Shown: positions 7,104-14,674, counted from the stretch's first letter. The stretch: DNA of 22,987 nt from an uncultured Oscillospiraceae bacterium (GCA_934661735.1 CAKUJN010000030.1:1-22987), one strand, 5' to 3'. The notes: generated from the letters alone by a model not told the origin. Numbers and translations: made by a program.

Positions 7104-10052
7104 TCAGCGATAGAGATAGCTGTAATTGCTGCGGATGCGGAGAATCAGCGTTTCAATCTCACGCGGCAGGTCGTTCGGCTGCAAAAGATCATAGTCCTTT
7201 TCCGTTTCCAGGCGCACGCGAACCATGTCGCCGCCCAGGAACAGCACGCCCTGATTTCTGCTGTCGGCCATGTCCTCCGCCGTCTGGAACAGCGTGAACT
7301 TGTCATGGCACGGCTCGGAGGCATACGGGCAGAAATGCGTGCAGTTGCCGCACTCGTTGCACATCTTGTCGACGTGGACGATCTGCGTCCGGCCGTCAGC
7401 CAGCACGATTGCGACATTCGCGCGGTTCGGGCAGGAGTCGACGCAGTTTTCGCACACCGTGTTGCAGTTCAGGCAGCGTGCGCCCTCGCAGCAGGCGTCC
7501 TTCGCCATCTTCAGAATGCCCTTCTTCGCCACGGCCTGTGCCTTTGCAGGATAGGCCTCGGCGGGAATCTCATAGCTGTGCGCCTCACCGATCACGGCCT
7601 CGGCAAACGCGGCTGCGTCGGCAATGCCCTCGACAACGGTCGCGGGGCCGCGATGCGCGTCGCCCGCGCACCAGACGTTCTCCACGTTCGTCTTGAACGC
7701 CGGACCCTTGCGGCCCATTTCAATGCCGTTTTCGGCCATCAGCGCGCTGTCGACCTTTTCGCCGACGGCGGAAATGACCAGATCGCACGGAATTTCAAAG
7801 AATTCGCCCATGCCGACCGGCGCGCGGCGTCCGGAGGCGTCCGGCTCGCCCAGCTTCATCTTTTCCAGCATCAGTCTGCCGTTTTCCTGCGAGACCGGCG
7901 CGGCCAGCTCGACCAGCTTCACGCCCTCGTCGATGGCCAGCTTCAGCTCATGCTCGTCGGCGGGCATTTCCTTCTTCGTCCGGCGGTAGACAATCGTGGA
8001 CGAGGCTGCGCCCATGCGCTTTGCCACGCGCGCGGCGTCCATGGCGGTGTTGCCCGCGCCGACAACGACCACATGGCCGTCCAGACACGGCTTGACCTGC
8101 TGCTTCATTTCTTTCATCCAGCCGATGACGCCCGCAACGTTGCCGGGGATGTCCAGACGGCCGGCATGCCATGCGCCGGTAGCAATCAGGATGTGCGTAT
8201 AGCCCTGTTTCTTCAATTCGTCAACCGACGGCGCAGGCGCGCCGCATCTGACCTCAACGCCGTATTTCTCCATCAGCGCAACGTCCTTGTCGATGGCCTC
8301 ATCCGAGATACGGAACGCGGGAATGACATAGCGCGGCACGCCGCCGAGCTTTGCCTCGCGCTCAAAAATTGTCGTCTCGATACCAGCTCTTCCAAGGAAG
8401 TATGCCGCGGCAATGCCCGTCGGGCCGCCGCCGACGATGGCGGCCTTTTTGCCCGCGACCTTTGCGGGCGCCTTGATGGCGGCCATCAGCGCGCCATAGC
8501 CCTTCTCCGCGGCAATCAGCTTCGTGTCGCGAATCTGGACGGACTCCTCATAGAAGTTGCGCGAGCACTTGTTCTGGCAGCGGTGCGCACAGATCGTGCC
8601 GGTGATGAACGGCAGCGCGTTCTTCTCCGTGATCAGGCGCAGCGCCGGCCCGTACAGGCCCTTGCGGCACAGCTCAATATACTCGGGGATGTCCTGATGG
8701 ATCGGGCATCCGCCCTTGCACGGCGCGGTGAAGCAGTCGATCAGTGGAACCTGCTCGCTGCTCTTGCGCGCGGGAACGGGCTTGATGGGCTTGAGATGGT
8801 GTACGTCGGTGTGCGACGCGGCGCTCATCTCGGAAATCGCGGCGGAATCGGTGCCGGAGAATGCGCGGTACGGCATGCCCTCGACCTTTTCCACCATCTG
8901 ATGCAGACGGTTGTATCCGCCCGGCTTGAGGATGGTCGTTGCGACGGTGATCGGCCAGATGCCCGCGCCGAACAGCTTGTCACAGTTGAAATACTCCGCG
9001 CCTCCGGCAAAGCTGATGCGAAGTCTGCCCTTGAACTGGCGGGAAATCCGGCTGCACATCTCAATGGTCAGCGGGAACAGGCTCCGGCCGGACATGTACA
9101 TTTCATTTCCAGGCAGCTCGCCGCGCGTGGTGTCGACGGGGAACGTATTCGACAGCTTCAGGCCGAATTCCAGTCCTCTGCTGTCGGCCAGCGCCTGAAG
9201 GCGCTCGAACATCGGAACCGCGTCGGCCCATTGCAGGTCCTCGTTGAAATGGTGCTCGTCAAACACGATGTAGTCATAGCCCATCGAATCCAGAATCGAG
9301 CGCGCGGTCTTATAGCCGAGAATGGTGGGGTTGCACTTGACAAACGTGTGCAGGTGCTTTTCCGTCAGCAGATACGACGCGATGCGCTCAATCTCCTGCG
9401 GCGGGCAGCCGTGCAGCGTGGAAACCGTGACCGAGCGCGACACGCGCGGCGAAATGGCCGCGATATAATCCCTCTGCTCGGGGAACAGCTCGGTCAGGAC
9501 GGCAAGGCACTCCCTGAACTGCGCGGTATTCGACGCGTCCATCATGCCGTCGATGTAGGTGTTGACCTTCTCGCCCTTGATGCCCTCAAGGTCATAGCCG
9601 ACGGACATGTTGAACACGAAGCCGTCGGGGTCGCCGAGGCCGTAGACTCTGGACAGGACCTTCAGCGCACACCACGCCTTGATGTACTCGTTCATCGCCT
9701 GCGGGATTTCCAGCTCGGTCGACCACTCCTGATTATAGCCCTCGTCGTCGGCCAGAATGCACGGACGCGGCACGCACGCGGCAAGCTCCGCGCCGTCCAT
9801 CTTCTGAACGGTCTTGACCTCAAAGAAGCGCGCGCCGGCAAAGTACGCGGCAATGATATTCTGTGCCAGCTGGCTGTTCGGGCCGGCGGCGGGGCCGAAC
9901 GGCGTTTCGATGCGCTCGCCGAAAATCGGCAGCGACTTGCCGCCGGCGTGATACGCCTTGTGAACGCCGAACATATCGCCGCTGGCGGCGTATTCCTCAA
10001 CGATCCAGTTCATCAAGGACTTGAACGGAATCGGATACATTTTTTCAGACAT
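7104..10052 (-). CDS. ygfK: YgfK-family iron-sulfur flavoprotein oxidoreductase ('putative selenate reductase subunit')
   Basis: The protein has 982 residues. Residues 1 to about 400 resemble a dihydroorotate/dihydropyrimidine dehydrogenase-like barrel (ETPFGPAAGPNS, STLHGCPPQEIERI, LKLSNTFP). Residues 440-496 carry cysteines C440, C445, C449, C488, C492 and C496 of a GltD-like cluster domain. FAD- and NAD(P)-binding motifs are GGGPTG (541-546) and GAGNTA (665-670), with CAGD at 795. C-terminal ferredoxin-type cysteines are C860/863/867/870 and C898/901/904/908. This order is diagnostic of YgfK (E. coli YgfK is about 1030 residues). AAAGGGG sets the start. The selenate reductase name is historical. 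Genetic work on gut bacteria places ygfK and ssnA in anaerobic purine/urate use, and the exact reaction is unsettled. It lies 131 bases downstream of ssnA on the same strand. Confidence 0.95.
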   Translation of the reverse strand: MSEKMYPIPFKSLMNWIVEEYAASGDMFGVHKAYHAGGKSLPIFGERIETPFGPAAGPNSQLAQNIIAAYFAGARFFEVKTVQKMDGAELAACVPRPCILADDEGYNQEWSTELEIPQAMNEYIKAWCALKVLSRVYGLGDPDGFVFNMSVGYDLEGIKGEKVNTYIDGMMDASNTAQFRECLAVLTELFPEQRDYIAAISPRVSRSVTVSTLHGCPPQEIERIASYLLTEKHLHTFVKCNPTILGYKTARSILDSMGYDYIVFDEHHFNEDLQWADAVPMFERLQALADSRGLEFGLKLSNTFPVDTTRGELPGNEMYMSGRSLFPLTIEMCSRISRQFKGRLRISFAGGAEYFNCDKLFGAGIWPITVATTILKPGGYNRLHQMVEKVEGMPYRAFSGTDSAAISEMSAASHTDVHHLKPIKPVPARKSSEQVPLIDCFTAPCKGGCPIHQDIPEYIELCRKGLYGPALRLITEKNALPFITGTICAHRCQNKCSRNFYEESVQIRDTKLIAAEKGYGALMAAIKAPAKVAGKKAAIVGGGPTGIAAAYFLGRAGIETTIFEREAKLGGVPRYVIPAFRISDEAIDKDVALMEKYGVEVRCGAPAPSVDELKKQGYTHILIATGAWHAGRLDIPGNVAGVIGWMKEMKQQVKPCLDGHVVVVGAGNTAMDAARVAKRMGAASSTIVYRRTKKEMPADEHELKLAIDEGVKLVELAAPVSQENGRLMLEKMKLGEPDASGRRAPVGMGEFFEIPCDLVISAVGEKVDSALMAENGIEMGRKGPAFKTNVENVWCAGDAHRGPATVVEGIADAAAFAEAVIGEAHSYEIPAEAYPAKAQAVAKKGILKMAKDACCEGARCLNCNTVCENCVDSCPNRANVAIVLADGRTQIVHVDKMCNECGNCTHFCPYASEPCHDKFTLFQTAEDMADSRNQGVLFLGGDMVRVRLETEKDYDLLQPNDLPREIETLILRIRSNYSYLYR

Positions 10053-10140
10053 GTAAATTCCCCTTTCCTTCTGTTTTTCCCGTAATTTATCTGCGCAGCG
10101 TCCGTACCCATACCGGCCCGCCGGCGCAATGCTTCATGCC

Positions 10141-10166
10141 GCACGGGCGGGCGGGGCCGCCCGTGC
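10141..10166. other. GC-rich hairpin between ssnA and ygfK
   Basis: The arms GCACGGGCGG (10141-10150) and CCGCCCGTGC (10157-10166) form a perfect 10-bp stem with no T-run on either strand. In the transcript it lies 17 bases after the ssnA stop. It is more likely an RNA-stability or processing element than a terminator. Confidence 0.6.
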
Positions 10167-10183
10167 AGCGCGCTGACGCTTGA

Positions 10184-11527
10184 TTAATACTCTCTGTGAT
10201 TCAGGCTGCCCCACAGCTTCTTCGACGCCTCGAGGATGTGCGCGTTTTCGGCCGCCTCGTCGATGCCGACCAGCTCGCGGTCCTTCATCAGAAGTCTGCC
10301 CGCGGCAATGGTCGTCTGGCACTGACGTCCAGTCATGCCGAAGATCATGTGGCCGTCGATGTTCTCGTCGGAGAACGGTGTGAACGGCTTATAGTCCATA
10401 ACGATGATGTCCGCCGCCGCGCCGGCCTTCAGCACGCCCAGCTCGTCGGGGAAGTACTTCGCGCCGATCTTTGCGTTGTTTTTGAACAGCATATCCGTCA
10501 CCTCGCACCAGCCGACGTTCGGCAGGCAGTTCTGGCTGCGCTGCGAGCAGAGCGCGACCTTGATCGACTCAAGCATGTCGTTGGTGTACGCGTCGGTGCC
10601 CATGCCGAGCAGAATGCCGCGCTTGTACAGCTGAAGCACGGGGCAGATGCCGATGGCGTTGCCCATGTTGCTCTCGGGGTTGTTGACGACCATGGTGCCG
10701 GTTTCCTTAATGATCTCCATCTCGGCGGTGTTGACGTGGATGCAGTGGCCGAGGATGGTCTTTTCGCCCAGAATGCCGTGATCCTGAAGGCGCTGCACCG
10801 GACGGCGGCCGTAGTTCTGGAGGCTGTCATAGACATCGTTCATGCCCTCGGAGACATGGATGTGATAGCCGGTGCGGCCGTTGTTGGCCTCCACCATACG
10901 GTCAAACGTTTTGTCGGAGATAGTAAACAGCGCGTGACCGCCGAACATCGCGGCCAGCATCGGGTCATTGTGCTCTTTGCACCAGCTGATCCAGTCGGCG
11001 TTCTCCCTGATCGCCTCCAGACACTTCTCCTCGCCGTCGCGGTCAGAAACCTCGTAGCACAGGCACGAGCGGATTCCGAACTTCTTCGCGCTCTCGGCGA
11101 TCTGGAACAGCGAACCCGGAATCTGGCAGTAGGACGCATGATGATCGAAGATCGTGGTCACGCCCTGCTTGATGCAGTCGATATACAGCGCGTCCGCGCT
11201 TGCGCGCGTGCCCTCCAGCGTCAGATGGCGGTCGATGGCCCACCATGTGCCGTCCAGAACCTCAAAGAAGTTGGTGGGATTGTTGCCCACAATGGACAGG
11301 CCGCGCGCCAGCGCCGAGTAGATATGCGTATGGGCGTTGATAAACGCGGGCATGATCACGCCGCCCTTGGCGTCGATCTTTTCCGCCTGCGGATACTTCG
11401 CCGTCAGAGCCACCGCCTCGCCGACCTCGACGATTTTGCTGCCCTCATAGACGACCGCGCCCTTTTCATAGTAGCCCCTGCCGTTCGGGTCACGGGTGAT
11501 CAGACGTCCGTTTGTCAGAATGTACAT
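10184..11527 (-). CDS. ssnA: SsnA-family amidohydrolase (selenium/purine-associated)
   Basis: The ATG at 11525-11527 has AAAGGAGG 7 bases upstream, giving 447 residues (E. coli SsnA has about 440). The frame continues 27 codons upstream through the leader terminator and is not used. Amidohydrolase-superfamily features are FINAHTHIY with metal ligands H66 and H68, the GYHIHVSEG and LGHCIHVN histidines, and GMGTDAYTNDM with the catalytic Asp. The closest family is SsnA, annotated as a selenium-metabolism-associated aminohydrolase and usually beside ygfK, as here. Its substrate is not biochemically settled; a purine-derived ring or its hydrolysis product is likely. Expression probably depends on the leader attenuator (11569-11602) and the promoter at 11722-11750. 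Confidence 0.93.
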   Translation of the reverse strand: MYILTNGRLITRDPNGRGYYEKGAVVYEGSKIVEVGEAVALTAKYPQAEKIDAKGGVIMPAFINAHTHIYSALARGLSIVGNNPTNFFEVLDGTWWAIDRHLTLEGTRASADALYIDCIKQGVTTIFDHHASYCQIPGSLFQIAESAKKFGIRSCLCYEVSDRDGEEKCLEAIRENADWISWCKEHNDPMLAAMFGGHALFTISDKTFDRMVEANNGRTGYHIHVSEGMNDVYDSLQNYGRRPVQRLQDHGILGEKTILGHCIHVNTAEMEIIKETGTMVVNNPESNMGNAIGICPVLQLYKRGILLGMGTDAYTNDMLESIKVALCSQRSQNCLPNVGWCEVTDMLFKNNAKIGAKYFPDELGVLKAGAAADIIVMDYKPFTPFSDENIDGHMIFGMTGRQCQTTIAAGRLLMKDRELVGIDEAAENAHILEASKKLWGSLNHREY

Positions 11528-11568
11528 TTTCGTTCCTCCTTTTTCATTTCCCACCACCGGCCGGAGAA

Positions 11569-11602
11569 CGAAAAATGTTTCAAATCCCTCCGGATTTGAA
11601 AC
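11569..11602 (-). terminator. Intrinsic terminator inside the ssnA leader (attenuator)
   Basis: A perfect 11-bp stem (GTTTCAAATCC with GGATTTGAAAC; 11577-11587 with 11592-11602) and 4-nt loop is followed on the minus strand by A, then five T residues. It ends about 42 bases before the ssnA ATG, with no gene between promoter and ssnA. A terminator in this place is the usual expression platform of a riboswitch or other attenuator. Confidence 0.8.
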
Positions 11603-11714
11603 ACTCAAGCGCCGCGCCGAGTGATAGTTGCAGCCCGTGTGCGAAACACTTCCTTACAGCTACCAATCTTATATTTTCAGGAATCCATGACCGGAATCAG
11701 CCGGTTCACAGCTT
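11603..11714 (-). ncRNA. Structured ssnA leader, candidate aptamer or regulatory RNA
   Basis: The predicted transcript from about 11714 down to the terminator is about 110 nt. It holds several possible helices: ACCGG/CCGGT (11690-11705), GTAGC with GCTGC closing an internal GTGT/ACAC hairpin, and CACTC/GAGTG (about 11603-11624) directly abutting the terminator. I compared it by eye with remembered consensus motifs (purine, TPP, cobalamin, FMN, THF, glycine, ZTP) and found no match. A known class I cannot recall, or a protein- or translation-driven attenuator, remains possible. Confidence 0.4.
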
Positions 11715-11721
11715 CTATTAT

Positions 11722-11750
11722 ATTATAAAAATTTTCATTGCATTTTTGAA
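11722..11750 (-). promoter_or_regulatory. Promoter of the ssnA-ygfK operon
   Basis: On the minus strand TTCAAA (11745-11750) lies 17 bases from a perfect TATAAT (11722-11727) in an AT-rich stretch. A start near 11714-11716 gives a leader of about 185-190 nt. Confidence 0.75.
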
Positions 11751-11826
11751 GCGGTATTTTTTACAAAAATCACCGCCCGTTTTTTTACAGTTTGACATTT
11801 TGCGTGCGGCATTGGCGAAAAGCCGC

Positions 11827-11894
11827 CTGTGCAACCTGTAGTTGACAGCCGCAAACGCAAGATGGTTGTGCAACCGGCGCGCGGCTGGTATGAT
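11827..11894 (+). promoter_or_regulatory. Promoter and paired operator-like sites of the XRE regulator gene
   Basis: TTGTGC (11866-11871) lies 17 bases from TATGAT (11889-11894). The -35 box is inside a palindrome, GGTTGTGCAACC (11864-11875). The 9-mer TGTGCAACC occurs there (11867-11875) and again at 11828-11836, 39 bases upstream. The upstream copy belongs to an imperfect dyad (11827-11848). The layout suggests an autoregulatory operator that could also affect the divergent ssnA promoter about 80 bases away. Confidence 0.5.
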
Positions 11895-11932
11895 AGGTGC
11901 AAAAGAACACCGGCAGAAACGGAGGACGAACC

Positions 11933-12982
11933 ATGGACTTTTGTGAAAAGCTGCAAACGCTCCGTCGGGAGAAGGGTCTGTCGCAGGAAGCGCTGGCAGA
12001 GCTGCTCAGCGTATCGCGGCAGGCCGTCAGCAAATGGGAATCCGGCGGCGCGTATCCCGAAACCGATAAAATTCTGACGCTGTGCGATCTGTTCGGCGTC
12101 ACCGCGGACGAGCTTCTGCGCGGCGGCGCGTCTGCGGCGCAGGCAGTCCCGCCGTCTCCGCCCGAACGCAGACACAGTCGCTGGGCCGCTTTTATTCTGG
12201 CGGGCGCGCTGACGCTCTGCGTCTGCCTGCTGCTTGTCTGCATAAAAAACGCGCGTCAGGCGCAAAGCGAGGCTGCGCGGCAGTCATCGCTTGCCGCGCA
12301 GCTTCAGCAGGAGGTGGACCTCCGCGGCGGGCGGCTGCAATCGCTCCGCGAGGAAACGGAAGCGCTTTCCGCCCAGCTGGACGAGGCGCGCGCCCAGACC
12401 GCCGCCGCGGCGGACGAAGCGGCCCTCCTGCGGCAGTCGCGCGGCTATTACTTTGATTTCGCGCGCCGCTGGCGGCTGGACTACATGCCGTATTTCGCGG
12501 AGGGTGAAGCGCCGCGGGAGAGCGCGGAATATCTGATGTGGTGCTTTGCCGTCAATCTGGACGGCTGGTCAGACGAGGAAAAGGGCAGCATGTCGCGCGA
12601 CTATGTCGAGCAGACCATACTCTCGCACTTCCCCGCCGCCCCGCTCAGCCATACGCCGCTGCGCAAGACGTGGAGCTTTGACGGCGAAGCCTACACCGCC
12701 GTGGCCGGCGGCATGAATGAGCCGCCCGCGTGCTATCTGACCGCGTGGCGCTGCCGCCTGTCCGATCAGGATGTGCGGATCTATGAGATTGAGCTTGCCG
12801 TCTACGAGCCATCGGTTCTGGAATCCGTCACCGAGGATGAACGCATCGCACCGCTGCGCGAGGATCTGACCGTCGAGCCGGACGGTGTCTGGCGGCATAC
12901 CCGAACCGAGCGCATTTCCTATTGTGTCGCACTCGGCCAGCCGGTATTTCTCTCGCACGAGCTGATCTGGCAGGCAGAATGA
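11933..12982 (+). CDS. Membrane-anchored XRE-family transcriptional regulator
   Basis: The ATG at 11933 has GGAGG 7 bases upstream (349 residues); an earlier in-frame ATG lacks a ribosome site. Residues 4-62 are an XRE/Cro helix-turn-helix domain (GLSQEALAELLSVSRQAVSKWESG). One membrane helix spans about 84-104 (WAAFILAGALTLCVCLLLVCI, split here by function only as a single segment). A probable coiled coil covers about 108-168 (alanine, glutamine and leucine-rich). The C-terminal 180 residues should be extracytoplasmic and have no fold I recognise, with many aromatic residues. This is the shape of a one-component membrane sensor. It is divergent from ssnA, so the purine operon is a candidate target, which is inference. 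Confidence 0.82.
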   Translation: MDFCEKLQTLRREKGLSQEALAELLSVSRQAVSKWESGGAYPETDKILTLCDLFGVTADELLRGGASAAQAVPPSPPERRHSRWAAFILAGALTLCVCLLLVCIKNARQAQSEAARQSSLAAQLQQEVDLRGGRLQSLREETEALSAQLDEARAQTAAAADEAALLRQSRGYYFDFARRWRLDYMPYFAEGEAPRESAEYLMWCFAVNLDGWSDEEKGSMSRDYVEQTILSHFPAAPLSHTPLRKTWSFDGEAYTAVAGGMNEPPACYLTAWRCRLSDQDVRIYEIELAVYEPSVLESVTEDERIAPLREDLTVEPDGVWRHTRTERISYCVALGQPVFLSHELIWQAE

Positions 12983-14338
12983 TCAGCGGCTGAGATACGC
13001 GTCACACACGCTCCGCGCCGCCTCCGCCGTCTTTTCCTCGTCCACCGTGACAAGTCGGCCGTTTTCCACGGTGACACGGCCGTGCACAACCGTATAGTCG
13101 ACCGGTCCGCGCACGCCGACCGTAGCCAGAACGGATTTCGGGTCATAGCATGCGCCCGTCAGCTCCAGACGGCGCGAATCGATCAAAAACAGGTCGCAGC
13201 ACCTGCCGGCCTCCAGCGCGCCGATGTCGTCTCGGCCCAGCAGAGCCGCGCTGCCGCGCGTCGCCATTTTCAGAATGTCATAGCCGCTGGGCGCGTTCCC
13301 GCTGGATGTAAGCCGGTGCAGCAGAAACGCCGTGCGCAGCTCCTCCATCAGGCTTGAGCCGTCATTCGACGCCGAGCCGTCCACGCCAAGTCCGACCGGC
13401 ACGCCGAGCCGCAGCATTTCCGGAATCCGCGCCACGCCGGAGGCCAGCTTCATATTGGAAACCGGACAATGGCACACGCCGGTTTTCGTCTCGGCCAGCA
13501 GGTGCAGCTCCGCATCGTTAAAATGAATGCCATGCGCATACCACACGTCGGGGCCGGTCCAGCCCAGCGTCTGCATAAACGCAAGCGGCCGCATTCCCTC
13601 GCGCGCGAGCATATAGCTTTCCTCATCCTTTGTCTCGCACAGATGCGTATGCAGCCGCACGCCGTACTGGCGCGCAAGAATCGCGCTCTGGCGCAGAAGC
13701 TCCGGCGAAACGGAGAACGGCGAGCACGGCGCAAGCGCGATGCGGTGCATCGCGCCGAACGACGCGTCGTGGTATTTTTCAATCAGGTGCATGCTGTCGG
13801 CCATGATTTCATCCACCGTCTGCACAACCGAATCGGGCGGCAGGCCGCCGTCCTTGACCGACAGGTCCATCGACCCGCGCGAGCAGTACATCCGGATTCC
13901 AAGCTCGTCCGCAGCGGCCAGCTGCGCGCCGATCAGATCGCCGCTCCCTGCGGGGAAAACGTAGTGGTGGTCAAAGCAGGTCGTGCAGCCGTGCTTCATC
14001 AGCTCGCCCATACCCGTCAGCGAGGACAGCCGCACAACGTCCGCGTCAAGATTCTTCCAGATTTCATACAGCGTTTTCAGCCAGTCGAACAGCTCCATAT
14101 TCTGTACCTGCGGCAGATTGCGGGAAAACTGCTGGTACAGATGGTGGTGCGTGTTGACAAGCCCCGGATAGCACAGCATTCCGCTTGCGTCGATCGTCCG
14201 GTCGGGCCGGATGCGCGGCGCGGCGCCGATGCTGCGGATGATGCCGTCCTCGGCGTAGAGATCGACGTTTTCATAGACGGTATCACTGTCGTCGCAGGAT
14301 ACCAGACGCGAAATATTCCGGATGAGAAGCGTTTTCAT
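12983..14338 (-). CDS. Probable 8-oxoguanine deaminase (amidohydrolase superfamily)
   Basis: The ATG at 14336-14338 has GGAGG 7 bases upstream, giving 451 residues; a frame start 5 codons earlier would place the ribosome site inside the gene. Metal-binding motifs are VNTHHHLYQQ (H64, H66), the deaminase signature LHTHLCET with its catalytic Glu, and AHGIHF. GVDGSASND supplies the catalytic Asp. CPVSNMKLASGVARIPEM and the overall length match the 8-oxoguanine deaminase/hydroxydechloroatrazine ethylaminohydrolase (AtzB-like) group. 8-Oxoguanine deaminases release ammonia and yield urate, which would feed anaerobic urate breakdown. It faces the XRE regulator tail to tail with no intervening base. 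Related triazine or guanine hydrolases are the alternatives. Confidence 0.82.
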   Translation of the reverse strand: MKTLLIRNISRLVSCDDSDTVYENVDLYAEDGIIRSIGAAPRIRPDRTIDASGMLCYPGLVNTHHHLYQQFSRNLPQVQNMELFDWLKTLYEIWKNLDADVVRLSSLTGMGELMKHGCTTCFDHHYVFPAGSGDLIGAQLAAADELGIRMYCSRGSMDLSVKDGGLPPDSVVQTVDEIMADSMHLIEKYHDASFGAMHRIALAPCSPFSVSPELLRQSAILARQYGVRLHTHLCETKDEESYMLAREGMRPLAFMQTLGWTGPDVWYAHGIHFNDAELHLLAETKTGVCHCPVSNMKLASGVARIPEMLRLGVPVGLGVDGSASNDGSSLMEELRTAFLLHRLTSSGNAPSGYDILKMATRGSAALLGRDDIGALEAGRCCDLFLIDSRRLELTGACYDPKSVLATVGVRGPVDYTVVHGRVTVENGRLVTVDEEKTAEAARSVCDAYLSR

Positions 14339-14370
14339 GGCGTTCCTCCACAATTCAACAGATATGTTTC

Positions 14371-14398
14371 ATTATATCGCATTTTCCGCGCGGCGCAA
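14371..14398 (-). promoter_or_regulatory. Promoter of the 8-oxoguanine deaminase gene
   Basis: On the minus strand TTGCGC (14393-14398) lies 16 bases from a perfect TATAAT (14371-14376), about 33 bases before the ATG. Confidence 0.65.
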
Positions 14399-14453
14399 GC
14401 CTCCCCTTCCGCCGTGCGCGGAAAAAGTTTTTCGCTTTTTTTGCAAAAAGGGC

Positions 14454-14482
14454 TTGCTTTTTCCTGTGCAGTATGCTAGTAT
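14454..14482 (+). promoter_or_regulatory. Promoter of tRNA-Arg
   Basis: TTGCTT (14454-14459) lies 17 bases from TAGTAT (14477-14482), 26 bases before the tRNA 5' end. Confidence 0.65.
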
Positions 14483-14508
14483 ATTTAGGCGTTCTGAGAA
14501 CGCGGTAC

Positions 14509-14585
14509 GCGCCGGTAGCTCAGTTGGATAGAGTGACTGGCTACGAACCAGTAGGTCGGGGGTTCGAGTCCCTTCCGGCGTACCA
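14509..14585 (+). tRNA. tRNA-Arg (anticodon ACG)
   Basis: This 77-nt cloverleaf includes an encoded CCA. The acceptor stem is GCGCCGG with CCGGCGT, closed by a G1-U72 wobble. The D-stem is GCTC/GAGT. The anticodon stem ACTGG/CCAGT encloses CTACGAA, giving anticodon ACG (read as ICG for CGN arginine codons). The T-loop is TTCGAGT. It has its own promoter and terminator. Confidence 0.96.
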
Positions 14586-14589
14586 GAAG

Positions 14590-14630
14590 AGCAGTTGATC
14601 TCATCATGAAATCAACTGCTTTTCTTTTTT
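14590..14630 (+). terminator. Intrinsic terminator of tRNA-Arg
   Basis: A 10-bp stem (AGCAGTTGAT with ATCAACTGCT; 14590-14599 with 14611-14620) is followed by a T-rich tail (14621-14630). Confidence 0.92.
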
Positions 14631-14641
14631 CTGAATGCGCG

Positions 14642-14669
14642 GGCTGTCTCAATGTGATTTGAGACAGCC
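14642..14669. terminator. Second hairpin between tRNA-Arg and lysR, weak terminator
   Basis: A perfect 11-bp stem (GGCTGTCTCAA with TTGAGACAGCC; 14642-14652 with 14659-14669) is followed on the plus strand by TGCTTTTATT, and by no T-run on the minus strand. It directly follows the LysR stop codon. It may be a back-up terminator for the tRNA or a transcript-end hairpin for lysR. Confidence 0.5.
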
Positions 14670-14674
14670 TGCTT

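Noticed and set aside
7062..10085. Very long plus-strand open frame opposite ygfK (about 1000 codons)
   Set aside because: It is antisense to a clear YgfK with all cofactor motifs. In GC-rich genes the complementary frame lacks stops because of third-base G/C bias. The translation is Arg/His/Ala-rich without domains.
7104..11527. Selenoprotein reading (in-frame TGA as selenocysteine) in ygfK or ssnA
   Set aside because: Both frames are complete without internal TGA and end at stops at the expected family lengths. The selenium link is by association only.
11603..11714. Known purine, TPP, cobalamin or FMN riboswitch before ssnA
   Set aside because: By eye the core consensus sequences of these classes are absent. 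The leader is kept only as an unassigned candidate.
11792..11847. TTGACA boxes at 11792 and 11842 as -35 elements for the XRE gene
   Set aside because: Neither has an acceptable -10 box 15-19 bases downstream. The TTGTGC/TATGAT pair fits better.
14642..14669. GGCTGTCTCAA inverted repeat as an insertion-sequence end
   Set aside because: The arms are only 6 bases apart, there is no transposase or target-site duplication, and it sits where a transcript-end hairpin is expected.
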